Notes: generated from the sequence alone by a model not told the origin. Counted from the stretch's first letter, positions 10,722-22,432 are shown. The stretch: DNA of 64,000 nt from Calendula officinalis (GCA_963853835.1 OY970829.1:7732446-7796445); one strand, 5' to 3'. Made by a program: numbers and translations.

Positions 10722-11141
10722 TATAAATATAATTTCATTTAGTGTTTAAATGTATAAAAACTTAACATATTGTAGTGCCATTTAAACGGTATCTTTTTGA
10801 TAAAAAAAAATATAAACAGGTTGACATAATAAGCTAACATCTTTTTTAATAGGTATATTTTTATAAAAAATATATATGCTCATTTTGACTGTGTTTTAAT
10901 ATAAATATAGCAATTTAAAGGTAATTGTTGATCACACATTATTATAACAACTTATAATATAAATATAATTTCATTTAGTATTTAAATGTATAAAAACTCA
11001 ACATATTGTAGTGCCATTTAAATGGTATCTTTTTGATAAAAAAAATATATAAACAGATTGACATATTAAGCTAACATCTTTTTTAATAGGTATATTTTTA
11101 TAAAAAAAAATATATGCTCATTTTGATCGTGTTTTAATAAC

Positions 11142-12004
11142 TTAATTTTATTTGTAAATCTTTTTAGAAATTAATATGTAATTTCATCAACGTAAATGGT
11201 AATTAGGTGTTGTAATTTTATTTTTTTACTCAGCTAGTGGGTAAAAACAAAAATTTTAACATATACCAACTTTTTAAGTTTTGTCTATAGTGTTATCTTT
11301 TTTTATACTAATATATTATTGTGAACAAAGTATAAAATATTGCATGCAAAGATAAATATTTTCATACAGATCATATTTTAATAATGAGAAATGATATTTA
11401 TTTCTATAGTTTTTTCTACTCACTTCTAAACTTGATATGTGTAACTCAATAATTCACTTGTCTTGTATAATCTTTTGATTTTGATATATGTTTTAATCTA
11501 ATGAGTGGAAAGATAATTATAAATAAATACTTCGTAGTAGAAAATAATACCAACTCTCTTTAATAATATCTTTTATTAGTAGAGTTTTCGAAAGCTAGAT
11601 AGTAGTAGTTCATTTCATTTAGTAAAAATTTAATTTAAGTTAATATTAGCACGGACTACCTATTAAGTTTTAGTAAGTTTTTAAAATTAATAAATAATGT
11701 AGGGTTAAAAACTAAAGCTTTTGTAATGTAAGGTTAAAAAATAAAAACTAAAGTTTTTGTACCTGTTTACAAAATCTTCCCTATTTTTGGGGAGGTTTTA
11801 AAAATTATCAAATACCATTAGCTTCCTCCGTTCCGTTTCATTTACCAATATGGCTAACCATGATTGGTTAAAGTATCAAACGGGATTTTGTATTTTCTAA
11901 TGAACAGTAATATCTTTATCATAAATGTATTATAAGGTGAAAAACGGTGTTGCTAGATGAGTGCGTTCGAGAGGCTGAAAAAGATTATTTCTCTTAAAAT
12001 TATA
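11142..12004. other. No gene recognised
   Basis: AT-rich anonymous DNA. A lone CTTCCTCCGTTCCGTTTC near 11823 resembles one end of a Stowaway element but has no partner. Confidence 0.5.
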
Positions 12005-12200
12005 CTACCTCCGTCTCAAAATTATTGTCCACAGATAAAAAACATACAGTTTAAGAAAATTACTTGTATTACACTATCTAACAAATAAAATTTCATCTTT
12101 ACCACTTAACTATTTTTTGATTGGTGAAATTTTCAAATTGAGAGTCATTTTGGGACAAACCAAAAAGCAAATGTGGACAATAAAATTGGGACGGAGGGAT
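12005..12200. mobile_element. Stowaway-like MITE, degenerate ends
   Basis: ACCTCCGTCTCAAAATTATT at the left is inverted as AATAAAATTGGGACGGAGGG at the right, with ATTGTCCACA / TGTGGACAAT continuing the inverted match inward. TA dinucleotides border both ends. About 196 bp. Confidence 0.75.
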
Positions 12201-12327
12201 TATAATTTTAATGGAATACCGGACACGTACCGAAATTATATAATTTTAAGAACACCCTTTTGTGGGTTAGACAACAATTTAAAGGTTTTTCATATTATTT
12301 TCGTTAGTGTTTATGTTTTGTTTTAAG

Positions 12328-12485
12328 GTGTATTCATGGGAGCCCGTTACTTATCTTGATCGTGTTGACTTAGGATGGTCAACTTTGGGTGACCTGTGTA
12401 TTCATGATGAAAAGCTTTTAAGGTGCTCATATTATGAAAAATCTATTGTTATTTGGGCTGCAGATGTTTCAGTTCCTAGTTTTAT
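12328..12485 (+). pseudogene. Captured exon of katanin p80 (WD40 subunit B1)
   Basis: After an acceptor-like TTTTAAG the frame reads VYSWEP, VDLGWSTLGDLCIHD, KLLRCSYY and VIWAADVS. This is the segment that follows the WD40 propeller in plant katanin p80, the microtubule-severing regulator, where KVYSWEP and GWSTLGDLCI are characteristic. Conserved Gly positions have changed (KLLRCS for the usual KLLGCS). No other katanin exon is visible on either side. A second exon-like stretch follows TTTCAG at about 12819 (VMRERVDYVKGLKFDKY then a stop), of unknown origin. A single orphan exon suggests transposon-mediated capture or a decayed duplicate. Confidence 0.6.
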
Positions 12486-13235
12486 TCTCTTAAAATTATA
12501 TAATTTAGATTATTTGTCTAAATTCTTTTTGTGAAGCAAATTGAACCATAATTTAGCAACTATGAAAGGGAGCCGGCCGGACGTACGCATAAACATATTC
12601 CTGCTACTAAGTACTAAACACGATAATTTCATCATGAGTAACAAATTAGAAATAGAAAATATATCATCAAGTGTTTAATCTGTCTTAAAAAGTGGATCCA
12701 CAAATACAAATTTCATCCAAACAAGACTTTTTGCGATTAAAGATTTTTCCCTAGAGGAAAACAGTATTAGGTGATCTGCTTTAAACTTACATTTTATAAT
12801 TTCTTGTCTTATTTCAGGTGATGCGAGAGAGAGTTGATTATGTTAAAGGATTGAAATTTGATAAATATGTTAATGGAGGTAACAACTAAAATGGTCTATA
12901 TATTGTTGAGTAACAATAAGCCCATTTTAATGATTTACAGTAGGAGTGAGCATTTGGGCCGAAAAACCGAACCGAACCGAAAATTACCCGAAACCGAACC
13001 GAACCGATAATAGAATTCGGTTCGGTTTTCGGTTTATGAAAATTGGCTATATCGGTTTATGTTCTCATCGGTTTCGGTCCAGTTTTTATCGGTTTTTAAC
13101 CGAACCGAACCGATAAGTGAGCCCACGTAACAAACACATTTTAGGGACTCCTCAACTACTTCTCCGTCGAATAAGCGTCCTTTTGGTCCATATCTCCTTT
13201 TCAAATTATAATTATCTTGTTTCCTAAAACCCATC

Positions 13236-13350
13236 TATTAGACAAATAGTTTATATTAGAAGGTTTACTATGTAATTATGTAATCCATATATACCCCTTG
13301 TACAACACATATTCAGTATTCAATACAATATACAATTACCCTAATTAACT
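13236..13350 (+). repeat. Copia-1 5' LTR
   Basis: 115 bp beginning TATTAGACAAATAG and ending CTAATTAACT, without canonical TG..CA termini. The only difference from the 3' LTR that I see is one C/T change in GTAATCCATATA against GTAATCTATATA. Confidence 0.9.
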
Positions 13351-13362
13351 TGGTATCAGAGC
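13351..13362 (+). other. Copia-1 primer binding site
   Basis: TGGTATCAGAGC directly follows the LTR and is complementary to the 3' end of initiator Met tRNA, which primes minus-strand DNA synthesis. Confidence 0.95.
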
Positions 13363-13451
13363 TAGGAAATCCCTAGCCCTAGCCGTCGCCCACCTCCCTT
13401 CAACCCTAGCCAGCCGTCGCCTGCAATCTTCAACCATAAACAGCCATCACC

Positions 13452-14580
13452 ATGGCTGCTCCTATCGAAGCTTTCACAGCCACAGAAAAGACAACCCACA
13501 ACAGTCACAAATTCGGTTTTACCCTTTCACCCACAAACTATGGGTATTGGAAAGCCATGATTCAACCATTCCTCATCACCAACAACTTATTCGGTTATGT
13601 TGATGGCACAATACCATGTCCAGAACAGTTAATCACGGTACCCGCATGAAAAGATGGTGACCCGTCTACATCAGCAAACAACCCTAACTATACAACCTGG
13701 ATCTCCAATGACGCCCATGTTCGTATGTTACTCATGTCCACCATATCCGAAGCCTCTTTCCAACATGTACAAGGTACCACATCTCGTGATCTATGGGTCA
13801 CTCTCGAACGTGCCTACGCTCCAAACACGTCTTCAAGAGAATTTCTCTTGAAAACACAATTGTTAAAAATACAAATGAAAGGAGATGAAACCTCTGCTGC
13901 ATACCTCACCAGGGCACAAGAATATGCTACTGCTCTTGCCAATATTGGCCAGCCAATGTCAGACAAAGACATTGTGATGCTGGTCGTCGCCGGTCTGTGA
14001 GAAGAATACAACGGTGTCAAACAAAGCCTCCTCTCTAGACAATTTACAACTGTTTTTTCCGAACTTCCAGCATTGCTCGCTGATCACGAGTTCATGGTTC
14101 AAAAATCAGCCCCGGAAGTGGCTCCGGCTCAAGCGTTTATGGCTAATACCACCACTGCTGAAATCTCTCTTCCAACCGATACTATACAAGCTCTACAACA
14201 GCTTATGTCTCAACTCGGTCTTCAACTACAACCGGCACCGAATACAACAACTACCCAGCCTCCACAAGCGTTCTACACAAACAATTCAGGACCTCCTACC
14301 GATAACCGTAACCGAGGCAACTATCGTAATCGAGGTGGACGTGGAAATCGAGGCCGCGGTGGCAGACACCACAACAACAGTCAGTTCTCTTGGGCATCTA
14401 ACCAAAATACAGTTTATGGTTCTTGTAACAGGTGTGGAATCGGCCATGTTCCATCCCAATGCCCGAATTGTGATCCATCTACCATACGTGGAAGACAACA
14501 ACCATCTGCAAACTACGCTGATCACAGGTCACAAGCCTCTACTTCATGGCTTCCGGATACTGGTTCAAATCACCATGATT
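13452..14580 (+). pseudogene. Copia-1 gag, two in-frame TGA codons
   Basis: The frame from ATG at 13452 encodes the capsid-like gag of Copia elements: KFGFTLSPTNYGYWKAM at the N-terminus, LWVTLERAYAPNTSSRE in the middle, then an RG-rich basic stretch. A CCHC-type zinc knuckle CNRCGIGHVPSQC is one residue short of the usual CX2CX4HX4C spacing. TGA stops interrupt at 13647-13649 and 13998-14000; the second falls in a stretch where CGA would be one transition away. The reading frame is otherwise kept to the protease. Confidence 0.85.
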
Positions 14581-15813
14581 CACCGAATATGACGGGTTTT
14601 AATTCCACCGAGTCCTATTATGGCAATGACAATCTACATGTTGGTAATGGTAAGGCTCTCCCTATTTTACACATCGGGTGCTCCAAACTTTACTCCTCAA
14701 ACAAAACCTTTCACCTTAATAACATCCTTCACGTTCCCGACATAAAGAAACATCTTCTTTCGGTACAAAAATTTTGTCTTGATAATCATGTTTATTTTGA
14801 ATTTCACTCTTCTTTTTTTGTTATCAAGGATTCGGCCACTCACACTACGCTCCTCACGGGTCCCAGTGACGGTGGACTCTACTCTATCAATCTTCCGGAA
14901 GCCCTTCCAAAAGTCGCTTTTTCAACAACTCGTGCAACCACAACCACATGGCATCAACGTCTTGGACACCCTCACCCACAACTTTTTCAAACTATGCTTT
15001 CTAGATATTGTTTACCTATTTCGAATAAAGATTTTAATTTTCGTTATAATTCTTGTTCTATTGGAAAATCATCCAAACTTAGTTTATCATCTTCTTGTTA
15101 TAAAAGTACGCGTGTTTTAGACCTTAGTTTTTCAGATGTTTGGGGTCCCGCACCCGTCCCTTCCTTTCATGACCACTCCTACTTTCTTTTATGTGTTGAC
15201 CATTTTTCTAAATTTATGTGGTTGTTTCCTCTAAAACAAAAATCAGACGTCTTTGATGTTTTCAAAACCTTTACCAAAACTGTTGAACGTCAATTCTCCA
15301 CAAAACTCAAAACTGTCCAAACCGATTGGGGGGGGGGGGGGAGAGTTTCACAAATTATCCACCTTCTCCTCGATTGGTGTCATACACCGCCTCTCGTGCC
15401 CCCATCCCAGTGAACAAAACGGTATTGTCGAACGACGACACTGTCACGTCATTGAAATCGACCTCACTCTCATGACACAAGCTCATGTTCCTCAACGTTT
15501 TTGGCACTTTGCCTTTCAAACCGCCACCTACCTAATAAACCGCATGCCATCACGATCAAACTCTACAATCTCTCCTTTTGAAAACCTCTTCAAACACAAA
15601 CCCGACCTCTCTTTTCTTCGCGTTTTTGGCTGTCAATGTTATCCTCACCTAAGATCATACAATCCTAACAAAATGGATTATAGATCCATCTCGTGCGTTT
15701 TCCTTGGCTATAGCACTATCCATCACGGATATCGATGCTTTGACCCTACCACCGAACGCATATATATTGCCCGTCACGTTCGGTTCAATGAACAATTTTC
15801 CCTTTTTCCACAC
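14581..15813 (+). pseudogene. Copia-1 protease and integrase, frameshifted at a G run
   Basis: The protease remnant reads WLPDTGSNHH around 14549, holding the catalytic Asp of the D-T/S-G triad. The pre-integrase motif WHQRLGHPH comes at about 14950. The integrase core follows with LSFSDVWGP and VQTDWGG, then a run of G at about 15327-15340 shifts the frame by one; the third catalytic residue region EQNGIVERRH is in the next frame. It continues to the conserved GCQCYPHLR and VFLGYS motifs. Another shift occurs near 15812-15820. The run of G is probably the expansion of a GGGG tract. Confidence 0.85.
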
Positions 15814-17960
15814 CATCACACGACCCGACACCTACTAATACACCCGACCCCTACACATCATCATACCCTAACCCTCTTCCTCTCCATACACCCACCGCTC
15901 CTTTACCTACTAACAACCCGATACACACCTACTCTCGAAGTCCTCATGTGACGAACTCCTCTGTTCCTACTTCTGCTTTCGATCGTTTTGCCCATTCAAC
16001 TCTTCCCGATCAGTCAACCCAAACACAATCTCATCCCACTCCACACATTCCCGAAAATTCAGCCCCACACCCAACCCAAATCAGCCAAAACAATCACAAT
16101 AATTCAGCCCCGCATCCAACCCAAATCAGCCAAAACAGTCCCGATAATTCAGCCCCAAACCCAACCCAAATCAGCCAAATCTAGCCCACAAATTCAGCCG
16201 AAACATCAGCCCAAACGGGCCCAGATATTCCTGCTCAACACAGACCCGAAACAACTACAAATCAGCCTACACAAACTCATTCCGCAGCCCCTACATCTCA
16301 ACCCACTCGTCCTCCGAGACCCGCTCATCTTCGCCAAAATCCAAAACAAACCAAACCTTTTCATCCCACCGCGCTTAACACCAACACCACAATTCATGAA
16401 CCTACCACATTTACCGATGCTAACAAAGATTGTCATTGGCGTAAGGCTATGGAGGATGAATACTCGACATTGATCTGAAATGGTACATGGACACTCGTCC
16501 CTCGGGTTCCCAGGTCAAACATAGTCGGATGTAAATGGGTTTACAAAATTAAAAAGGATCAACACGGGGTGATTCAGCGCTACAAAGCGCGTCTTGTGGC
16601 AAAAGGCTACAAACAACAACCGGGGATCGATTATACAGAAACATTCAGCCCGGTGGTGAAATCCACCACTATACGTGTTGTTTTATCGCTTGCAGTTACA
16701 AAACAATGGTCTTTGCGACAACTTGATGTTCAAAATGCATTTTTACATGGTGATATAAAAGAAACAGTGTATTTGGAACAACCCCAGGGTTTTGTAGATC
16801 CCAATAAACCGAATCATGTGTGCCTTCTCCACAAATCCCTTTATGGCCTCAAACAGGCACCACGAGCTTGGTTTCATAGGCTATCCACTGCTCTCTTAGC
16901 TCTCGGTTTTCGTGGTTCCAAAACAGACCCATCTCTCTTTATATACTCGGCTCACGGTACACTCATTTATATGCTCGTATATGTTGATGATATTATACTG
17001 ACAGGAAACAACGATAAAGCCATTGATCATGTCATTCGGAGTTTGAGTACATCCTTTGCAGTCAAAGACATGGGTCCATTATCTTATTTTCTTGGTATTG
17101 AGGTAATCAAACATGGAACCGACATTATTCTCTCTCAAAGAAAATATGTACAAAAGCTCCTAACGAAAGCAAATCTCTCTCAAGCCAAACCGGTACCCTC
17201 CCCATGCACGACAACAGTTACCCTCTCCATTGGGGACAGTGCACCGTTTGAAGACCTAGTCAAGTACAGACAAATGGTAGGTGCTCTTCAATATGTTACT
17301 CTCTCTCGAGCAGACATCACATTTGCAGTCAACAAAGTCTGTCAATTCATGCACTCACCAACTATAAATCAGTGGTCCGCAGTGAAACATATTCTCAGAT
17401 ACCTACACGGCACCTCAGATCATGGTCTTCTACTGTCTCAGTCATCAGCCACAGTATTACATGCCTACACTGATGTTGCATTCAACTCTTTGAGTGCCTT
17501 TTCAGATGCGGATTGGGCCGGCTGCCCAGATGACCGTCGTTCCACGGGGGGATTTTCAATATATCTTGGTAGCAATCTGGTCTCATGGTCTGCTAGAAAG
17601 CAGAAAACTGTCTCTCGGTCATCTACAGAATCCGAATACAAGGCTTTAGCGGATACAATTGCTGAAGTAACATGGCTTGAAACACTTCTACGAGAACTCC
17701 ACACACCGGTAAAATCAGCTCCTATTCTGTGGTGTGATAACTTGGGAGCCACATATATATCTGCCAATCCTGTCTTCCACGCACGTACAAAACACGTGGA
17801 AGTTGATTTTCACTTCGTCAGAGAAAAGGTTGCTAGAGGGAGACTGTCAGTTCAACACATTTCTACACATGATCAGATTGCAGATGTCTTCACAAAGCCG
17901 TTATCCTCTGATCGTTTTCTTACTTTGAAGTCCAAGCTAAGAGTCCGTTCACGGCCTTAG
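15814..17960 (+). pseudogene. Copia-1 reverse transcriptase and RNase H
   Basis: After a proline-rich spacer, the frame has TAG at 16182-16184 and TGA at 16476-16478, then is open to the stop at 17958-17960. Reverse transcriptase motifs include RYKARLVAKGYKQQPGID, QLDVQNAFLHG with the first catalytic Asp, LYGLKQAPRAW and the active-site YVDDIIL. RNase H is recognised by FSDADWAG, STESEYKAL and the C-terminal KHVEVDFHFVRE. The open part, from about 16569, is 463 residues. It copies element RNA into DNA when part of a working polyprotein; here upstream stops prevent that. Confidence 0.9.
16066..16185 (+). repeat. 42-bp coding minisatellite in Copia-1 spacer
   Basis: Three tandem units encode variations on NSAPHPTQISQN in the spacer between integrase and reverse transcriptase. 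Unit length is a multiple of three, so the frame is kept; the last unit ends at a TAG. Confidence 0.85.
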
Positions 17961-17963
17961 CTT

Positions 17964-17972
17964 GAAGGGGAA
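17964..17972 (+). other. Copia-1 polypurine tract
   Basis: GAAGGGGAA lies immediately before the 3' LTR and would prime plus-strand synthesis. Confidence 0.85.
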
Positions 17973-18087
17973 TATTAGACAAATAGTTTATATTAGAAGG
18001 TTTACTATGTAATTATGTAATCTATATATACCCCTTGTACAACACATATTCAGTATTCAATACAATATACAATTACCCTAATTAACT
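17973..18087 (+). repeat. Copia-1 3' LTR
   Basis: 115 bp, one visible substitution from the 5' LTR; followed by the target duplication CCATC. Confidence 0.9.
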
Positions 18088-18539
18088 CCATCGTAAATCG
18101 TTCACGTCTTCACAACTTCTCCTCTCAACTTCGTCTCTGTCATTCATACTTCAATCGTTCATCACTTCATCGCCTCAGTCCTCATACATCATCGGTTCAT
18201 ACTTCAACACAGGTCATTCGGTTCATACTATATCGGTTGTACATCACCAATTTTGGAGCTTATTGGAAAGTGAAGGAAAATAGCAAAAAATAGTTTTGGA
18301 GCTTATTGGACCATATCGGTTTTGAGACCGAAAACCTGAACCAACACCGAACCAAAACCGAAACCGAATAAGTATTATCGGTTCGGTTTTTGGTTTCGAA
18401 ATTTATGCTTTATCGGTTCTATCAGTTCGGTTCGGTTTTCGAACCGAGCTCACCCCTAATTTACAACTTGTTTCTTCCATTTTGAGTGGCACTTGTGAAT
18501 GGAATAACTCTAAGTGGATTGAATAAGAAGACAAATTAA

Positions 18540-19020
18540 CAATGTTTTAAAACCCGGATTTTGAATCGGACCAGACGATGCTCTAAAAATGGTTGAATCG
18601 GTCGGATCGGTTCAACCGAATTACAATGCTATTGAATATTTATGTTAAATAAGTTATGTAAAATGTATATAAATGCAAAAAAATCCTAAAAATTACAAAG
18701 TAAATATTATAAAAATCTATAACAAATTACAAAAACTACTTTTGTAAAAAAATGTTACAAAAATATTATAAAAAAGTAAAAATATTAAATATTATAAAAA
18801 TCTAACAAATTACAAAAACTTTTTTTGTAATAAAAAAATTACAAAAATTTACCAAAATTACAAAAACCCAGGTTCGACCGTCCGGTCCGACCAGGGTTCA
18901 CAGTTAACTCGGCCGGTTCGAAGCGGTTCATAAATGGACTTCTTAAACCGGTCGATTCGGCCCGACATATTTCCATTTCCGGGCCGGACCGGCCGGTCGA
19001 AGACGGGTTTTAAAACACTG
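18540..19020. mobile_element. hAT MITE, 481 bp, CAAATTAA duplication
   Basis: Inverted ends CAATGTTTTAAAACCCG and CGGGTTTTAAAACACTG bound the element, and the 8-bp CAAATTAA flanks it perfectly at 18532-18539 and 19021-19028. Inner sequence repeats CCGGTTCG-type strings. No coding capacity. Confidence 0.9.
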
Positions 19021-19470
19021 CAAATTAAATCCCGATAAATATCGGTCGCAACCAAAAGCTCAAAAGAATACATCCATATGCTCATTTTTTCAACTCCGTT
19101 ATCAACCACCTCCTCACAACCACCCCCGACAAACGAGCAAGTTAAGAAAACTGTGCTTGCTGTTCAAAAAAATAAAAAAAATAATGACTAGGTAAATTAA
19201 GTTTAATCACTGATGATCGATGAAAAATCCATAGCCTAAAAGTTCCTTCGTTAGACACTGATGATCGATGAAGAGGATGAGAATCATAATGACTAGGTAA
19301 ATTAAGTTTAATCACATTGTGGTATTTAATTTGGATTGAACTTGATTTCGTTTAATTTAATGTGTTTTGGTACATTATAATTATGTTTTTTTTTTAACAA
19401 CAAATGATATCAACGGAAGCCTACTCAATGTGTTTTGGTACATTACAATTATGTATTTGGTAGTATATTT

Positions 19471-20116
19471 TAGGGGGGAGCCTAAAAACTGAAAAACCGA
19501 ACCGAAAAACCCGAAATACCGCACCAAAAAGACCGAATCATTTGAAAAACCGATGTCAACGGTTTTGATTTTTGAAAAACCCGAATGTTTTCGGCGGTTT
19601 TCGGGGGCATACGAAAAAAACCCGACTGAAAACCCCGCCCCGCCCCGCCATTATATATATTTCAAGTTTATAAAAATATTCTTATATTTATAAAAGATTT
19701 GACATTTAACTATCTTATAAAGAATTTGACATTTAATTATCTTTTAAATAAAAGATATGATTGAATTTTTTAGCTGATATTTAAATATCTTTTAATCTTA
19801 TACAAGTTATATCAGTTGAATTTATCTTTATATTATATGAAAACTTACTAGTTGTTTGTTTTATTTATAAACGAAATGAATTAAGGTTTGAAACTTTAGA
19901 TCATAAAATTATTTTATAAGGTAATAAATTGGTAAATTTAAATAAAAACAAAAAACCGAAAAAAACTCGAAACCGAACCACTCGAAAAAAAACCCGAAAA
20001 AAATGAAACCGAAAAAACCCGAAACCGAACGGGGTGTAGTTCTTAAAATCCGAACTTTTGGAGCGGGGTTTAATTTTAGTTAAAAACCGACTCAAACCGG
20101 CTCATGATCACCCCTA
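19471..20116. mobile_element. hAT MITE, 646 bp, GTATATTT duplication
   Basis: Ends TAGGGGGGAGCC and its approximate inverse GATCACCCCTA carry the same TAGGGG terminus as the element at 12941. The 8-bp GTATATTT occurs at 19463-19470 and 20117-20124. Repeated AAAACCCGAAA strings lie just inside both ends. Confidence 0.9.
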
Positions 20117-20144
20117 GTATATTTAGATTTGGTTATGTTTAATA

Positions 20145-20395
20145 CTCCCTCCGTCCCATAAAAAACTTTACATTTCATTTGGGGACAATGTTTTAGGAGA
20201 TAGTTAATGGTGGGGTTCTTTTTAATACTTTTGAATAAAATATAAGGTTAGATTGGAGAGAGAATGTGTTTTATTGGTAGAATGATTGGTAATAATATTA
20301 TTTTATTAAGTGAGACCCCAAATTTGAGAAATGTAAACTTTTTTGTGGGACAAAATTTGAAAGAGAAATTTAACTTTTTTGTGGGACGGAGGGAG
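20145..20395. mobile_element. Stowaway MITE, 251 bp
   Basis: CTCCCTCCGTCCCATAAAAA at the left is inverted as TTTTTGTGGGACGGAGGGAG at the right, with TA at 20143-20144 and 20396-20397. Internal strings such as TTTTAGGAGATAGT also occur in the copy at 9086, so they are the same family. Confidence 0.9.
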
Positions 20396-20884
20396 TATTA
20401 CATATCGTTTTATTAATTATAGTGTGTTTTTGCTACGTAAATCTTGCAATATTTATGTTTAGTAGAAATAACATGTGATTCGTAGAATTTATAAATTAGT
20501 AAATTTGGAAAAAAAAATTGAAAATTTAAATTAAATTAGAAAAACAATATTGCGTTAGCGGACTTTCACTTTTGTAGCAACGACTTCTTTCTTCGCTTAT
20601 CGCTGTGAGAGGAGAAGGGTGAATCAAAATCAGTACTATACATATGGTTATGCAGGGATCATTTACAAGCACCTCAATAGAATCTTACGTTTAAGGAGAG
20701 ATCTGTTTGAGCAAAGTTTATGATTAAACCCGTGCAAATTTCGGTTTTTGAGATCCGGTTCAACCCGGTTTTCTTATAAACCCGGCGGTTCAATCCGGTT
20801 CATTTTCTGGGCGCTGTATAGTTTTTCCGGTCTGACCGGTTCGACCGGGTGGTCCGACCCGGTCATGAAAACATTGGTATTTAG

Positions 20885-21320
20885 GGTTGGTAATTTGGGT
20901 ACGATTCGGATTAACGAGTCTGGGTTCATGAGTTGTCAGGTCATAAACATTTAACATGAACCCGACATATTTATACAAATGAGTTGAATATTTCAACTCT
21001 AACTTGTTTACCTTTAACCGAACATGACCCATATAATCCGTTTAATTAAACAAGTTAAAAATGTTAGCGATTTAAATGGATCAAATGTGTTAAACATGTC
21101 AACTTTTTTATATGTGTATACAAAACCTACAAAAGTATCTATTTTTTAAATATATTTATTTTTCAAATAATATCTATGAACTGCAAAAATATAAATATAT
21201 TTATTTTTAAACATGTTACAATAATCAAATAGGTTGACGGGTCGACCGTTAAAATTATTATCAACCCGAAACTAACATGTTTAATAAACGGTTAGTTGAT
21301 TCGACTCAAAATTGATACAA
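20885..21320 (-). repeat. Dispersed repeat, inverted relative of 4-690
   Basis: Strings such as AACCCGACATATTTATACAA, CCGTTTAATTAAAC and GTTAAACATGTCAAC match, as reverse complement, the tandem units at the left edge. Boundaries are unclear. A half-copy of a CCGGTT-rich hAT-type MITE (20745-20875) precedes it. Confidence 0.6.
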
Positions 21321-21499
21321 AACGATAAGATGGGGCACAGTAAATTATGTCACAAAAATAAAATTACCTTTTTCTTCTCTCTTTTTACGGTACAACCATC
21401 TTTACGGCTAAGGTAATTTATATAAACTATAACCTGGCAAATCACTGGTATTGCTCATTGTAGACTTGTAGTACTGTTTTCAAGCATTGTAAATACTAA

Positions 21500-21782
21500 G
21501 GTGGTGTTTGTTTACAGTTTAATAGAACCATTCAACACTTAATGTTGAATCATTCAGCAGTTAGTGCGTTTGTTTAGCGCATCTGAATGAAGTATATGTT
21601 GAATGGGACAGCAAAAAACTGATGAATCATTCTTCCTTAAAACATATGCTGAATCATTAAGAAGTCAGAAATCTTATAAAATAGTTTCTCCTGTTCAAAA
21701 CAAGTTTTATACAGAATCTTTTAATCATTCAGACCGTTAAATCATTCAGCTCTTAGTCATTTTATTCTTATCAAACAACACC
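21500..21782. mobile_element. Tourist-like MITE, TAA duplication
   Basis: GGTGGTGTTTGTTT at the left and its inverse AAACAACACC at the right bound 283 bp; TAA flanks at 21497-21499 and 21783-21785. This fits PIF/Harbinger-type Tourist MITEs. Confidence 0.8.
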
Positions 21783-22432
21783 TAATGACCTAAGTATTAT
21801 AATGAATTCATTATTGGGCTTTCTTTGTCCTGATCTTTTTTCCGATTTGGATTTGCATGTAAATGTTTGTTTCCTTCAATAGTTCTTAAATAAAAGCATA
21901 TATATTAGAAGAGAAGGCAATCCCCATGGAATTCCTATTGATTTCCGATGAAATTCTTTTATGTTTGCTATTGGGTGATTACGGAAATTAATAGATATCA
22001 TATTCATATGAAATCAATATGGTATTTGATTTGATTGCTTGGATTTTTAAGTTATTGACTTTTCTTTTGTTTTAACTTTGATTAATTGAATTGATTAAAC
22101 TGAAAATTCGCATCAACTACATAAAAACAAAACACACAAGAAAAACGTTATTTTTGTTCAAATAAAAAATGATAAATTAAAGCAATTGAAGTGAACCACA
22201 TGTCATTGAGGTTTCCCTCTTATATTTTGCCACATTAAATGTGATGATCAATATTCAAAATGTAAAACATATGAAACACATTTTGTGGGGTACAACTTTC
22301 GCTATAAATTAATGGTATATCCATTCTAGAATATTTCTTCAACTCGTATATTTCTTGCAGTACACTAATGCTATTGTGTATGGGTTAAATGGACCGTGTC
22401 ATTTAATTTATTATCATATCAGTTGCTAAATA
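21783..22432. other. No gene recognised
   Basis: AT-rich DNA between two MITEs; no ORF with family resemblance and no repeat structure noticed. Confidence 0.5.

Larger units (their letters stand above)
9758..11141. repeat. Tandem duplication of ~235 bp, left copy split by a MITE
   Basis: The unit starting AGCAATTT and containing TTGTTGATCACACATTATT, AACTTATAATATAAATATA and ATATTGTAGTGCCATTTAAA occurs twice. The left copy is 9758-9824 plus about 10732-10905; the right copy is about 10911-11141. The left copy is interrupted exactly by the MULE MITE; the right copy keeps the unoccupied site. Confidence 0.85.
13236..18087 (+). mobile_element. Copia-1: LTR retrotransposon with 115-bp LTRs
   Basis: The 4852-bp element has identical-length LTRs, a tRNA-iMet primer site at 13351-13362, a polypurine tract GAAGGGGAA at 17964-17972 and a CCATC duplication at 13231-13235 and 18088-18092. 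The domain order protease, integrase, reverse transcriptase, RNase H makes it Ty1/Copia; very short LTRs fit the Ale/Retrofit-type lineages (from memory). The polyprotein is disabled by at least four stops and two frameshifts. Confidence 0.95.
12941..18458. mobile_element. hAT MITE (661 bp) split by a Copia element
   Basis: Ends TAGGAGTGAGC ... GCTCACCCCTA form an inverted pair followed inward by repeated CCGAACCGAACC / GGTTCGGTTCGG. The flanks ATTTACAG (12933-12940) and ATTTACAA (18459-18466) are an 8-bp hAT target-site duplication with one mismatch. Removing the nested Copia element and its 5-bp duplication leaves 661 bp. Confidence 0.85.

Noticed and set aside
11823..11920. Stowaway-like end CTTCCTCCGTTCCG
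   Set aside because: No inverted partner or TA duplication; could be half a decayed MITE.
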